The notes beneath the pieces were generated by a model. That model saw nothing but the letters and a program-made list of their open reading frames with translations, did no database searches and was not told the DNA's origin. DNA of 64,000 nt from Steinernema hermaphroditum (taxonomy: Eukaryota; Nematoda; Chromadorea; Rhabditida; Steinernematidae): assembly GCA_030435675.1 (NCBI GenBank), contig CM059622.1:14198001-14262000 (forward strand), written 5' to 3'. Every line of letters begins with the position of its first letter. The first letter of the stretch is position 1. The position numbers and the translations under genes were made by a program. Positions 19,721 through 33,078 of the stretch are shown one piece after another.

Positions 19721-21127
19721 ATAACATTCATTGTATTGGTAACTATAAAAGCGGCTTACTCTGCGTCTTTTAGGCAACAAAAGCAACACTCGCAGCAATG
19801 CATTAGTAGCTTACCGGCGGTAAACACAAGCCCACAGCTTGGCAAGAAAAGAACCGGCAGAACCGTTTGACCACCCGTGGCTCGCAAGCTCAAGATCCAA
19901 TCTGTAAATGCCCTAGTAGAATTCCGGCGGTAAGCATAAGTTCGATCAGATGGAGAAAACATAGCAAGACGGTGCTCAAGGCCATATTGGTGCTCATGAA
20001 ATGGCTTCAATTGAACCCAAACCCAACAAACTACACAAAGTCTATGCCGCTCTCATAGAACCGTTTTCTTAAACGTGCGACAGCTAGGTTCAGATAAATT
20101 AACAATTATTCAAGACCTACAATGCCTGGCTACGTAAAATCGAGTTAGGTTCGACATTTTCTGGTCTAATCAATTAAATACAAACCGTTGCAAATTCTTG
20201 GTATTATAAATCGCAAATACAAAAGAAGTAAGAGCGCGACAGAAAGCACTTAGATTCTGTCATTTTTTCCGCCAAAAAAACTCGCCGATCGAAAGCAAAA
20301 CGGAGCCTTCACACCCTAAAAGTAGAGCGAGAGAAACGACATTGAAAGTCAGCCACTAGTCGCTTATCGGACGTGATCTCCTGCACCCGTTTCGTGCAGA
20401 CGTGCCATAAAAAAAGAAGAACTTAATCTGAAAAAAATTGTTGCAAAGAAACACAAAAAAACGACGCTTTTGACCGGAATCGGATGGGCAAAAACGGGGA
20501 AGTACATTGAACTTTACAGAGCACATTGTCTGGGATGTTCGTTTCCTAGAAAATCGGTCCATTTTCTCCCCTCTAATTCCTGCGACGTTCTGAACACATT
20601 CCGATCTTCTTTTGCTTCGTTGTTGCACCACATGACATCATGCAATCTGCAATTAACGCCCTTCAGAGGTGTGTCCCCGTGGGCACATCGCCAACCCTCG
20701 CTCGGGCGCCTCCACACCATCAGCTGCTGTCTGCTCGAGCATCCGTAAACATTCGTTTATTGCACAACACTACGGCGGATAAGCACATATATGCTGCATG
20801 TCAAACAAAATAACACAATAAATAATATGCGTAAGAAAATATAATCTTTGATTGAGTGATCTATAAGCTTTTTTGAGATTGCGACAGGAGATCTACACGA
20901 GGAGGGCAAAGTCAGAAAAGGCACTTGAGATCAGCTATAGTAATGTGTGGAGATTGCGATCGGAGTTGGGGGATGGGATGCTGGGAGGATTGCACACGCA
21001 GCGGCGTCTGTTTTTGGGTTATGTACATGCTGGAAGAGGAGGAGGCAGTAAGCGAAAGACTCTAGAGGGATCTAGGGATGAAGCGATCTACGGATCGGCG
21101 GTTCCTAGCTGCAGGGAGAAGACGGGC
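19721..21127. other. Non-coding stretch
   Basis: No gene is supported. This region lies 3' of the minus-strand secreted precursor. A long plus-strand frame starting at 20873 runs into 21532, but it is antisense to that gene and is not counted. Confidence 0.5.
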
Positions 21128-21661
21128 TTAGTGGAAGTAGCGCTGCTCGTCGAAGAACTTCCGCTTTCTGGAGCCGTGGTGGTGCTTCGGCTTACGGTGT
21201 TTCCGGAACGGGACCCGTTTGGTGCCGATCGGAACGGCGTCGACGGCGATGTCCATCGGAGTGTAGTAGTCGTCGAGGGCTTCTTGCTGGGTGAAGTAGT
21301 GGTCTCGCTTCGTCGGATGGCTCCGCTTGACCTTCATGCTGACCGCGTCGACAGCGATGCCCTCCTTGTCGTAGTCGTAGTCCAGCTGCCGCTGGGTCTC
21401 GCCGAAGTGGCGTCTCGATCGGTGCCCCAGGCTTCGGCGATGTTTCGCCGATCGTCGCATTTTCTGGACTGTGTCGATGAAGACGCCGTCGGCGGCGTTA
21501 CTATCGTACTCGTAGTCATACTGACCAACTGAAAAGAGCCGAAATATTAGAACCTTAAGCGTGCAAATCTCGAACATACCGTTCCGTTTCGGGTCTGGAC
21601 TGGGTCTCGCCGAGACGAGGGCGCAGACAAGGGCCAAAGCGAGGACGAGAAGATGTCTCAT
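21128..21661 (-). CDS. Secreted multi-repeat precursor, neuropeptide-like
   Basis: Two exons, 21661-21580 and 21528-21128, join in phase across a 51-nt intron (GTATGT to TTTCAG), giving 160 residues. A signal peptide (MRHLLVLALALVCALVSA) comes first. Three related units follow: YDYEYDSNAADGVFIDTV then RR; LDYDYDKEGIAVDAVSMKV then KR; LDDYYTPMDIAVDAVPIGT then KR. The consensus is an acidic Tyr/Asp patch followed by GIAVDAV and a dibasic site. Basic spacers (RRSLGHRSRR, RKHRKPKHHHGSRKRK) separate or end the units. This is the layout of a peptide precursor processed by proprotein convertases. I know no named family with this repeat. A secreted structural or cell-surface protein is the alternative. 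Confidence 0.75.
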   Translation of the reverse strand: MRHLLVLALALVCALVSARPSPDPKRNGMFEICTLKVLIFRLFSVGQYDYEYDSNAADGVFIDTVQKMRRSAKHRRSLGHRSRRHFGETQRQLDYDYDKEGIAVDAVSMKVKRSHPTKRDHYFTQQEALDDYYTPMDIAVDAVPIGTKRVPFRKHRKPKHHHGSRKRKFFDEQRYFH

Positions 21662-24600
21662 TGGCGGACGGAGGAGGAGGAGGAGGAGGAGGAGGAAGAG
21701 GATGTGGCGGGTTACTGAAGTCAGGTATCGTTTGACCGATGCTTAACTATGGTCCTCAGGTGGCGGAGCGCCGCCCCGCCTGGGCGGGACCGGACGCGCG
21801 CGAACACGCCGCGTGACGACAAAAACATCGACGGCCGCCGGGTGGCGAAGGGGGCGAGGGTTCTTTGGGCGGGCGCCAACGCCGTCTCGGCCGCCTCCGG
21901 CCTTGACAACAAACAAAATGCAACATTAAGTGTCAGTAGGTGTGATCACGAGACGATCCGAGATGACATCTGTCAGAAAAGCGATAGCTAACCAACTTTT
22001 CACCAAACTTCCCTAATCTGAGAGACTTATAAATCAAAGGATCCTACTTAAACGCCCCGGAAGACGGTAATACATAACTTTCGAAAAAGGGTTTAGTTTA
22101 TAAAAGGGTCAAGGTCAACTGGAAGAGACGCGTATCGGCAGCGAGAGTAGCGGTTTTGATTTAGAGCCTTGCGCGGGGACCCTAATTAAACTCATAATCA
22201 CAAGTCGCTTCGAAAGAGAAGCCGATCCCTGTCCCCTGTCTTTGACCTAGAGAAATTAATCGCAACATTTCCACCCTCACCAAATGCCTCATTTTGTAGT
22301 ACATTATAGTTTTCACAAAGCAAGTACTCCTATAATTTGATGAAAGTTGCATTTTCGAATTTAAAGGTCATATAGAAGTAAGGCTGCGAAGTTGCGAAGA
22401 TCCGCAGGAACCTGTTAGTGCATCCTAAGTTGGCGTCAACTTTCGAGGTGTTAATTAGCTCTAATTAGCGTGAAAGTTGCGGTAAAAGCTATTTTGGGAA
22501 GTGACGATTAAACACAAAGACGTGATATCATATGTGGCAAAGATCAAGCAACCAAAACTAGCCTAAATCCTGATCCATATTCAAAGAACAGGGTCGTTTC
22601 TCCCAGCCATAGAATTTGAAAATCCACTTTAAAGACCCTCTCAAAATTTCAATTTCAAATTCTATCAATCACATTCATCCAGGTGTCCAAAGCTTCAAAA
22701 AGCGTCCAGATCACATCTGGCGCCCACATGCTCGCCGCCTCTCAAAGTTCCCCTCTAAATATACACCTTCCCAGCACATGAGCATTCCCCGCGGAACGGA
22801 ACGCGTGATCTCCTCATAATAACAGCTCTTTAGGCACGGCCACAAGGCACACACACACTCACTCCCTGGAGAGAAGAGCAATTGTGGGTTTTTATTAGGA
22901 GTGAGCGGTGCTGCCTTAGGGTGGGTTCCTGCTTTCGACAAAACAATGAAACATTCCCCTGGCGGTGTCGGCTCGTACCACACACGGGTATCACTTCCAG
23001 GGTCCGGTTCCTAGGGCTGCGCGCCGGCGGCGGGCAGTCGGACGCGAGAATCTTGCAAATTTCACTTTCGTTCGGCGTAGTTCATCCGAAAATCGGAAAT
23101 CTCACTTTTGGTGACTCGTTCAATGAAATGTTTCGATGAGAAAACAGTAGAGTCAATTGATTCGCTACTTCTGATGGTGATGTGATAACCGGTTTAGGCA
23201 CTAAGGGCCCCCCGCTTGTGTTGTTGCAGCGGCGGCGACAAGACAAACAGGCTACAGTGGTCAATTCGGTGGAAAGGAACACATAAAGAAAAATAAGAAA
23301 AGATGGATCGCTTGCATTCGCCGCCGCTTTGGATTTTTTGAGTTTGTGTCGGAATGGCGAATTCCGGTTTGTCGGAGGCTGTGGATGATGCAAGTTGTAA
23401 TGTCTTCCTTATGAAGCTCCCAAACTTAAGCATGCGAAAGAGATTACTGTAGCGCTAGTACGTGCAAAAGTGCGGCTAATTTCTAACAAAAATCCGGTTT
23501 TCAGTGATGAAACTGTGGCTTTTCGATCTTAAAAGATGGCGTGAAGAGGAAGGAGCTTTTGATGTTTTTTTTGCAGAGGATATAATCCTACGTTTGGCGA
23601 GGAATGGGTCTGCATACAATCTCGGATTTATGTATGATCTTCAGAGAGGATTATGCCAGAGTGAAAACATTACAGGACGTCAGAAACGGAGTCTGGTAGT
23701 ATCAGATCAGTTCTCTAGATCTCGGGATAGTCATATAAAGGTCAGTTCATTCAGGCCAATCAGATCTAAGGGTTCATCGCTGTCCAACTGGTCTATTGAG
23801 TCCTGTTGAATCTGCATGTTGAAATCAACCGATTTCTCTAGTGAGTCTAGAATCGCCATAGGAATAATTCAATCGCTGTAAGACCGCGACATACAAGACT
23901 AATAAGGCAGAAATGAGTCAAACACGGCATGGCCACTGTGATGCCACTGAAATGAAGACAGTCAATCTGATAAGTCGCTTTGACGTAATGGTAAAATGTC
24001 TCGATGTAAGCACATTCCAGAAGTATCTTAGTGGTGACAAGACCAAAGAACCAATTAAGAGCTCTCTGAGATACTTCACCAATGCGCCCAAAAAACCAAT
24101 TACCGTAGTTTATCCTCCGCTATTTTGAGAAGGTGTACACTAATGCTGACTGGGTTTTCTTGAGTAAACAATAGTCAGACAGACAGGCAGACAGCGGACA
24201 GACTGACTGTCTCATCTCTTTCCATTTCAGACACCCTATGTGCATTGAAGCCTCTTTTGTCAGTTCGATGAAGCCGTATATCTTGTTCTTCTTTATTTTT
24301 TGACTTGGAATTGTACAACTGTTCTTTCATTATGTGAACTTTCGACGTTGATGTTGTTGCAATCGAGCATGCCTTTCGTGATCCCATTGTACCGCTTGTC
24401 CATTGATCCGTTGCGTGCTAAACATCGCGTCCGTTCACGTCATAGTACTAATCAAATCAGAGTGTTATTGAAAATCACATCGCCGCAAGAGGAGCGCAAC
24501 GAGATGAAAGTGCAATTTGGCTAATTACAGAGCGTAAAAAAAGGTCTGTTACGTTTTTCGACGGATATTTTTGGAGTGTTGTGGATTTTTGGCGCTGAAA

Positions 24601-26610
24601 ACAGGAACCAAAAGTGAACATGCAACAAAATGATTTTTGCAAAGCACAAACGTAGTGAAAAGGGGAATATTTCCTGTTTGACCTCGCAGAAAAATCCAAG
24701 AAAAATTATGTTAGTTCCTTTGTGCAAGGAAGGCCCCAGATTTGACTGTCTTTGGAGGGGAAGTGCTGTGATTGACCCACTATATAACGCTTGAATTCAT
24801 TGCCTAGCAGTGGACCTTTTTGGTCGTTTCCGTTTCCATTTTTCGCAATACAATTGCACAACACTACCAACGGAGGAATGCCGAAAATGCGCACAGTCAG
24901 CGCCACCTTTCGCCATCCCACTCAAAACAGTCCGGACCACAAAACTCCAACCCTGATTTGTCAGTCAAGGTCACCCTCCCCGCTCCGTGCCGTGCTTCTC
25001 GAAGATTCGCGACGGCTGAATCACAGTCACGGAGTCTGCCGGCGCCAACCGCCGACTGTGCGCACGGGCATAAACACGACGTCACCGCGTGGGGAATGCC
25101 ATCCTCTCCGACTGTGGTGACCTTCGACGGCGTGACGCCTTATCACCACAGTCTTCTTCCTCGTTGGGACATTCCAAAGAGGGAATTGCCTGGGGATTTG
25201 TTAGTGCACATGAAGCCAAGTGTGGTTTATGCACTTGAGGGTGCAGAAAAAAGTGACGCTCTCCAGACGGATTTGGGATGGGACAAAAGTTTAGCCGGTC
25301 ACAGAAGTCGCATGGGATCACTATGAAGGTGAAAAGGTCTGGTCTGAGGTCACATATGCTATCTGTAATGTTCCGGTCAATTGATACCGTAAAACGACTG
25401 CTTTTTTGGACCAGAACTGGTCGACTGATCGAAACACACACGTCTGCTCCGTGGAACAAGGGCGTCTGTTCTACGTTGTGCAATTTCTTTATCCGTAACG
25501 GTGCCTTATGGTCCGGCTGTGGAATTTCAGGTGCACGCTTCGGAATTTAACGGCAAAAGAGACTCTCTCTTGGAAACACAAGAGACAGTGAGCGATTACA
25601 AGAAGCACCTTAAAAGCTAATTGTCTGAGTCGAAAGCCAAGCCCTTGAAGTGGGCATCTATTTTTGGCTATTAATTCCAATTATTGCATCCGAAAAAGGT
25701 AATTTTTGGTCTTTCAGGTCTATCAAGAAGCCTCATCGAAGAATCCTCAATGCTCTAGGGCCCTATAATATTATATTTTAAAGTGCCTTTTTACATATTT
25801 TTTATCTCTTTTTATTATAACAAGTTACTCAGTCGGCTAGAGAGCTGAATTTCACCAGCCTATGAAGACTAACATGTACTGATTACCTTAAAGTCACCCC
25901 GAACACCTCCCCAGATCTTCGGCCTAATAGACCCGAGATAACAGTCCATGCCTATAGGTGCATAACGATATCAAATTGACGTAATGATGACCTTATTTCT
26001 TGTGCAAATTATAGAAAAACAAACAAAACACGCTAGTCATCGATTTCATATTCTGATCACCACGTTAACGCTGATCTTAAGTATCCGTCTACAGCAAACA
26101 AGCCCGTGTCTCGTGACTATTCATGCTCAGAGATCAGGATTGCCTCCGTTTCCCAATCGCATACCGGTTCAGAGAGCATCGAAGAGGGCTCGCATGTGAT
26201 TGCTATGAGTAAATCAAGAATCACGTAGGTGCATGTTTGTGTTTATGTCAGCACTTCTCAAGGACATCGTTCAAATCGTTCAATGAACTCCGTGGTCACT
26301 ACGTGGCTCTTTTTTATTTATAGACCAAAAAAGCAATTACATAATCGACGCAGAACGTTCCGAATGCGGCATGCAATAGTGTTCGATTATTTCTTATCGT
26401 CTTAGGCGGAACTAAGACTGGATTTGAGATTCGGGACATCGCCAACAAAAAGCTATTTTTCTTTGCGCAGACGTAGTTCTTGGGGAACGTAGAATGGACA
26501 GAAGTCTGTAAGATTAGGGTGTTTATGTAAGCAACAAACTTTGTCAATAGGGAAAAAGTAGGAACTACACGTGAACTAGTGAAACTCACAAATACGAACC
26601 ACTGCAAGGT
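21662..26610. other. Mostly non-coding, 5 kb
   Basis: GC-rich sequence at 21740-21905 lies upstream of the secreted precursor and may be its promoter. A frame ending at 25326 (including TFDGVTPYHHSLLPRWDIP) has fair codon use from about 25097 on, but no start or intron context that I trust. Nothing else is supported. Confidence 0.5.
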
Positions 26611-26830
26611 GAGTAGATATTCAGTGCTAAGCAGGCTGAAATTCAATAAAAAGAACGCAAAAGTGCAGTCGATTTCAGAGAACAGAAAAAGTGGGGACAC
26701 TGACCTGACTCGACCCGTTTCTCGGCCTGACTGGACTCGAGTAGCTATTCAATGCTAAAGAGGTTCAACGTTCAATGGACAAGGAAAATGCGGTCGATTT
26801 CAGAGAACGAAAAAAGCATAGAGGGTCGGA
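26611..26830. repeat. Diverged tandem duplication, about 128-bp period
   Basis: Copies begin GAGTAG[C]-ATTCA[AG]TGCTAA at 26611 and 26739, and both contain GTCGATTTCAGAGAAC. A related TCGACC[CT]GTTTCTCG word recurs at about 27088. Confidence 0.7.
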
Positions 26831-26927
26831 CCGGCACTGAACCGCCACCTACTGATTACGAATCAATAGCGTTCCCAATGAACCACACAGACGCTTACAG
26901 TATAAAGGTTCACTGCCACTATGACTT

Positions 26928-27015
26928 TGGGGATGCCCTGCTCTCGTCTATTTACAGTTTTTGAGTCGTCTTTAGCTTCTTTTGTGAGCACTAATCTTGC
27001 CGCCTGCAAGGCTAA
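26928..27015 (-). repeat. Dispersed GC-motif repeat, reverse copy
   Basis: GGGGATGC-CCTGC, then ACAGTTTTTGAGTC, then GAGCAC-AATCTTGCCGC, line up with the reverse complement of 28355-28450. The GC motif at the end, CTTGCCGCCTGCAAGGCTA, is the reverse of the motif at 161. Confidence 0.75.
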
Positions 27016-27599
27016 GGTGTCTCCAGGACCGACATCTATTTCTTTATTGGAACAAGCTCGAAATAAGCATCGATATGGGCTAGACTCGACCTGTTTCTCG
27101 CCCCTTTCATCCGCCATCCACCAGTGCTGTCTGTCAAGGAGTACGAACGCCAATTGCATCTTCGACAGCTGTTATAATCGGATGACACCTATGCAAAATG
27201 CGTCTTTATGAACACTTAATCGGAGGCTTTGTGGGATAGCTGCAGATTTTCTGTTGTGATGTTCAAAGAGCGTTCCAAACTAGACACATATGAATACATT
27301 GGCGATACAGTATGCTATAGCACATCTAATATTTATACAGTCTAGTGATTCTAAGAATCTGAAGCCGGAAGTTAATGATGTGACCCTCAGTTTATGTAAA
27401 TAATTTCTAAAAATTATTGTGGCCTTGAGGCTACTGAGTGAGCTATTTATTTCTCGTGCATTCGTATACATTTTCACACGTGCACTATTGCCGGAAACAC
27501 GACTTACGCCTCGGGACTTTCGAAATTTCCCTTTCATCACCAGACTAACCATGAAAAGGGCACCAGAAGTGGAGTTGCCCAAATTGGAGGCGTCGAAAG

Positions 27600-27790
27600 G
27601 GACCGAAGGACTGACTCATCGCGCGCCTGTACAGTGTCCGCGTTGACGTCATCTCGCGGTGAAAAGAAGCGCCGCCGCATGTGTCATCTGAGAAAAACGG
27701 CGCGAAGACGGCTCTGGAAGACCTCACCGACGAGCGTCTGCCGCCGAGTGACCTTCGATTTCCGGTTACGGTCGGCAACGTGACTCACGC
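27600..27790. promoter_or_regulatory. GC-rich island with CRE and AP-1-like sites
   Basis: The island contains a full palindromic CRE (TGACGTCA, 27644-27651) and two TGACTCA words (27612-27618 and 27781-27787), within DNA much richer in G+C and CpG than its flanks. Such clustering fits a promoter or enhancer; no gene start could be tied to it. Confidence 0.35.
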
Positions 27791-28204
27791 CGACTGATGG
27801 CATCGGTAACCGTTCGCCTTTGTTTGAGCGGTCGACGAGCGGTGGCGTGCATAAACAAACTACAAATCAACAAGTGGCGACTAAAAAAAGAGTGCTGAAC
27901 GATAGCGGGTGATACGGGAGTCGGGCTACCAAAATAGTGAATATGATTGACTGGTTAAACGCTGAAAGAGTAAGCAGATAAGTTTATTCGTAACCCGGTT
28001 AAGAAGCAGGATCTAAGTAGTTACTTTTCCGGCCTAATTGAAGGTGTTCGGAGTGATTCATGTTTTAGGAGTTCTGCAACTTCTACAGGAATTTCGATCC
28101 ATTGAGTGAAGGGACTGATCGGTCTCATTATCACAGCGAACAAATGAATGAACAGATTTGTCTTAGGAATTTTTGGAATGCAATGGAAAAATACAGGAAA
28201 AGAG

Positions 28205-28450
28205 GAAAATAAAGATCCAGAAGCCCTACGGGCGTCAAGACACCAGCAGCCTACCGGAATTGCATACATAAAACGCCTAATGGCCTTTAGAATGGAGGCT
28301 CCCATAGCCCTGCGGGCGGCAAGAATGGTCTATAAAGAAACTATGAAAAAACACAGGGTGTAGCCATGCGGCAAGATTGGTGCTCGAAAAATAGACTAAC
28401 AATGACTCAAAAACTGTGAAGACACGCAGGGCGTAGCATCCCCAAAAGCA
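28205..28450 (+). repeat. Cluster of GC-motif dispersed repeats
   Basis: There are four motif variants in 245 bp: AGCCCTACGGGCGTCAAG (about 28218), ATAGCCCTGCGGGCGGCAAG (28304-28323), TAGCCATGCGGCAAGATTGG (about 28361) and CGCAGGGCGTAGCATCCCC (about 28425). The last two, with the sequence between them, form the forward version of 26928-27015. Confidence 0.75.
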
Positions 28451-31400
28451 TAATGCTACTGGAGCGGTCGGTTGAGATAGATTCGACAAAGAAGTCGAAA
28501 CAGGAGCAATCATGAACAAATGGCGATCTTAAATAAGTTCTTCAAAGAGTATTCGATGGCTGATATCAAGTCTATGGCAGCCGATCAGCCTCCCAACTAA
28601 CCCACCGCCATGTTTGTCAGACGTCGTATTGAGAACATAAGCAAAAAGATGGAATCCCACTGTCCCACTTTTTGTTAATTGGAACGTTTCCAATTGTTTA
28701 AAAAGGAAAATGGACACCAGATGCTGGCAACGATCACGCAATGGCTACTATTTGCATGTATGCAAGGGTTAAAAGAGCTTTTAAAAAAGGTAAATAGTGG
28801 TTAGTGTCCATTAACTTTCCCTAATAAAGGTATTACATGGATGCCGATGGGTGCATGTACACTTTGAAATGACAGATCCATCACAAGTGCAAGCTATAGC
28901 AATGTGACAAACACGATCATATGGCAAATCATAGCAAAAAACCAGGGCTACGCCTTCAAGAAACCCTCCAATAACTCAAGTTCTTAAATTACAGAACGGC
29001 CATATCACTATGGCGCTTCTCAAACACCAATAATCTTCCGAACGACGACAAGCTAGACTGATTACTTGAAACCGACAGCGCGGAGAGGTAATCGCAGTGG
29101 CGTGTTTGATAAAAACTACGCGCGCGATTAGTGAACGGCGGCACAAACGAGAAATCTTTATCGCGGCTTCTGCAAAAAGCACGAAGTGCAAAGTGCGTCG
29201 TCCCATGAATGTTGCGATCCCGTCGTCGGACCACCCAAAATACCGCATTGATAAGAGGAAGAAGACCTAGTTAAGCTCCGATGGAACGTGCACACATGCA
29301 CTTCATAATCTGACGCCATCCAATCACGTGTACGGTGAATGCATCTGGCGTTCCAGCAGATAAATTAGTTCATTGAAATGCATAATTTAAATCAGCAACG
29401 CTAGAATAAAAATTCGATTAATTTCCGATCGCCTATATTCTACTCGCCACGCGCTATTTCCATAGTAAAGAATCAGGTTCCGACGGGGACCAACCTGTTC
29501 TGGGAACCAACTTGCACAAGCGCACTTTCTGTGGTCAGCATAGCGTTTATTCGGAGAAAGTGCTGAGAATAAGTGCAAAGCGTCCGACCACAAAAAAACA
29601 TTCGAATTTGCACGAAAATATTTTATATGGAAATGAGGATTTTTGATGAGACATCAACTCGCCCACGGACTGTCACGAAAATGAGGACACATAGGGAGTG
29701 CTGGGGCACGAGGAGGGCATACAAACACAGGGAACAGGGACGAGCAGCCCGAAAACTTTGAACAGGCGGCATTTTGATAAGAGAAGACAGGTCGAAGATC
29801 TTGATAAGGCTATAAGTATAAGAGTACATATAATCGGAGGGTCTTAGAACTTTGTTCGCTGGATTCTTGTACTTGTGTGCTCCGGGTTGTCGTCGAAATG
29901 GGGCACTTTTTCTAGGTCGGAAAGCGATAGATATAAGAAGTTTCTAGTCGCAGTTGTTGCCTGTGTTTGTCTAAGAATGTCCTTCTCTCAACCCTCAACT
30001 ACCCTATTTCAAAGAATGTTGTATACCGGCGAGAATTGAAGATAAAAGACAAGAAATCAGGCCGTGCAAAATCAGGTCCGACCCTCTATTAGTGGCGATT
30101 CTACTCCAGTGATCAGGCCTGACAGACCTTTCAACCCTCAAGGTGCATAAGTATCTCCAAAAACGTTGTGTGTCGGCGAGATTTGAAGAGAGAAGACTCG
30201 AATAATCGGAGACAACACAATCAGGTCTGATTGTTGTTTTGTTGGGGCTCTACTGCAGCTTCCAGCAGTGAGTAAATTTTGAAGCCTTGAAGATTGATAC
30301 AGTGTTGGAGGTTGATCACGATCGACATCTTTTCGTCGTGACTCTTTATAGCCCTGCTCAAAAAATATCACCTTCTTGGGGATCTCTTGGTGAGCATTTT
30401 CTTACTTTCAACAGCAAATAGCCTAGCGCATTCCACCAGTGCGCCAAGAGTCTTCTTTTTGGTTTTTGTTTTGCATATTCTTTGTATTTTTTTGGACTTT
30501 TTTGGTTTTTTTTTGAGTACTTTTCGCCACTCGAGCGTTTGTGGAGCTCCGATTCTTCTTCTTCTTTTTGGAAGTTCTCTTAGTGGCTCTCCTTCAGGCA
30601 GGCATCGAGGACATTCGAGAATACTGCTGTCTCAGTTTTTTTATTCCGACAATTGGTTCGCATAGTACTCTCTGTTTATAATGCAGCAATAGCTACCATC
30701 TGACGTTAATTGAACCATCTAGGGACCCAAAGTGCAAAAGTGCATTTCCTAAATTTTTGCCATTTCGAATAAAATAAAACACAAAATGACACTTTTGTGC
30801 TGGAGCCGAAAGCTGTCAGGTGTTCGTGACATCACCACCCCGCTGATAGGACGGGGAACCCCGAGCGAACTGTAACTATCATCGTTATCGTAAATTTCAC
30901 TGATTGATAGGTGAGAAAAGATCAACCGAAAAACAGGATTCTTACAGACTTTTAAAGATTAGAGACTATTTTCGGCAAGGTCAAAGAGTTGTTTGTTGAG
31001 AGGAAAACTGGTGCGGATAGAGTAGAAATCAAAGAAGAAATGCACTGTGTAGTTATGCGACGTGAACACCAAAAGAACAAGAACTGAAGATCGGTCGGGG
31101 AATGGTGTTTTTGTGTTCAGAAAACACTTCACTTTTCAAAATATTCCTTATAATGTATCATCTTCACCCTCATAGCAGACCGCGACGTGCCATTTGGCTG
31201 ACCGTCTAGATAGGGTGTATCATAAAGGACTGGCCGTGTTCTCCTTGTGTCAGCTCCATATCACAACAAACACCTTTTATTTTATGGACAGAAATAAGAG
31301 CTCATAGTGTACCTGTCATCCAGCGGAATATCCGCACTCGAACGTTCCAGAAAAGCTGCGATTATGAGCCTTTCGAATCTGCTCCTAAGTGCGGATTAGA

Positions 31401-33078
31401 AGGTTTCCATTGCTGGCAGATCAAGTGTACATGGACGATTTCTAGAGAAAGCAATAACAATTATTGAATGCAAAGGAAACTCTAGAAGAGGGAGAGGATG
31501 TTCCGAGAATGTAGGTGCCCGGGAATTCAAAAGAAACGGAAAGAGAGTTCTATCTCAGTGTTATATGACTTGCATTGTGATGGCCAATACACGTCAAGGG
31601 CTTTGAAATGTTCAATTGCCGTGTGCTTCAGCTGTTCTTTCCAGTGATTTCTGACCTTTCGTTGGATGCACTAGCGGTGCGCCATCATATCAAAGTGAAG
31701 TCTAGGTGAATTTTAAGGGAGACCTTTGAAAACAAACCAGAAAGTAAACATGTTCATGGATCTGGCTAGACTTCACTCTTTGGCAGTTGCCAGATCTGTC
31801 TTCGTCGTCAGTTTTTACAATCTTCAACCTTTGTTTAAATGCCCAACCACCGATCCGCGATTGTTCTTGCAATCAACGATTTGTTATGTATTCATTTTTT
31901 GCCTCTTCAAATTATCTTCACTGGATTTTCAGATGTCTCCTCATCAAGCTAATTTTAAGATGTATTCTTGCAGTATCAGAAATGTTCTTTCAGTAGCATT
32001 TTTCTGGCTTTCGATCGAAGCTTGTCGGCAATCTTAGACATCCAGGTTTTACCTTTCTTCATTTCTCCTATCTGTAGAACTGTGTTTCGTCTCTTCTAGC
32101 TGATGTTTCCCTTTGTTCATGCTTCTTTATCACATTGACCTATTCCCTTATTGTGCGCCTTTTGTTCAAAAGCAGCGTAGATCCGAATGTCCGATATATG
32201 AAAAATTCTTCTTTCATATGATTCCTGATTGTATTTCGATCAAAGCTCACCGTTATATCACTACAGTCAACTCCAAATCAATACGATGGCCCTCTTCCAC
32301 AGAAAAATTACGGTATCGACAATTACGGACTCTGTGCTCTAATGACTGCGCTCTCGAGCGATTTTCGAATTTGCGCTCTCGACAAATAGCGCCACGGCGA
32401 TCGGTGTTGCGCAACTCAATTGACCTTTGGCGCGAGTGACCCGACAAGGGCGATTTTATGGTTGTCCCAAGTGGTGATCAGCATAAGGACCAAACAGCGC
32501 CAAACGCGCAACCTTATCCGCGCGCACTCAGGTCACCAGGTATTTCGAAATTCCGCGCGCATTGCCGAGCAGCTGGGAAGGTGCGCGCCAAAAAACGGTT
32601 GGCGAGGGACCAACTTGGGATGACGATTATGGTCTTGACCTAGTGCGTTCCCGACTCAGTCAGTCTTCCTCCAAAAGTACAAGACACAAAATAAGAAAAG
32701 AAACTCTCGAAAGGTGAACGACCTTCATAAGGACATCGGTGTGTTTATTTCGATGTGTGCCTCCCATGCGGAACTCCGTTTAGCTCGCTATGAAAACAGC
32801 GCACTTCGCAGTGGTCGGCCTTACAAAAACGCGGAAATCTCTTGCGTTCCGTGACATCTTGTGCGCGCCGAACCAGCCGCAAACCACACAGTTAAATGCA
32901 GTAAACCCGCTTCTGCAAAATCTCAGAATGACCTTCACAAGGGCGTTGTACTTCGCGGCGGCAGACTGTGGTCAACGGAAGGGGTCTAGAGGGCTTTTTG
33001 AATTGTAGGGGTTGTGATTTTGAAATTTCACTAAAAAGGAAGTAAGCTTATTTTTGAGATTTTTATTCGCCTAAGCTA
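28451..33078. other. Mostly non-coding, 4.6 kb
   Basis: No gene is supported. A T-rich run with short TTTTTGG blocks lies at 30450-30560, and a GC-rich CpG island (GCGCCAAACGCGC, GCGCGCACTCAGG) at about 32320-32620. The tandem duplication at 30 kb is listed separately. Confidence 0.5.
29988..30245. repeat. Diverged tandem duplication, about 142-bp period
   Basis: Both copies start with CAACCCTCAA, contain GTTGT[AG]T[AG]-CGGCGAGA-TTGAAGA and reach AATCAGG[CT]C[GT]. Divergence is substantial. Confidence 0.65.

Noticed and set aside
20873..21532. 219-codon plus-strand frame
   Set aside because: It is antisense to the secreted precursor, whose signal peptide, intron and repeats are clear.
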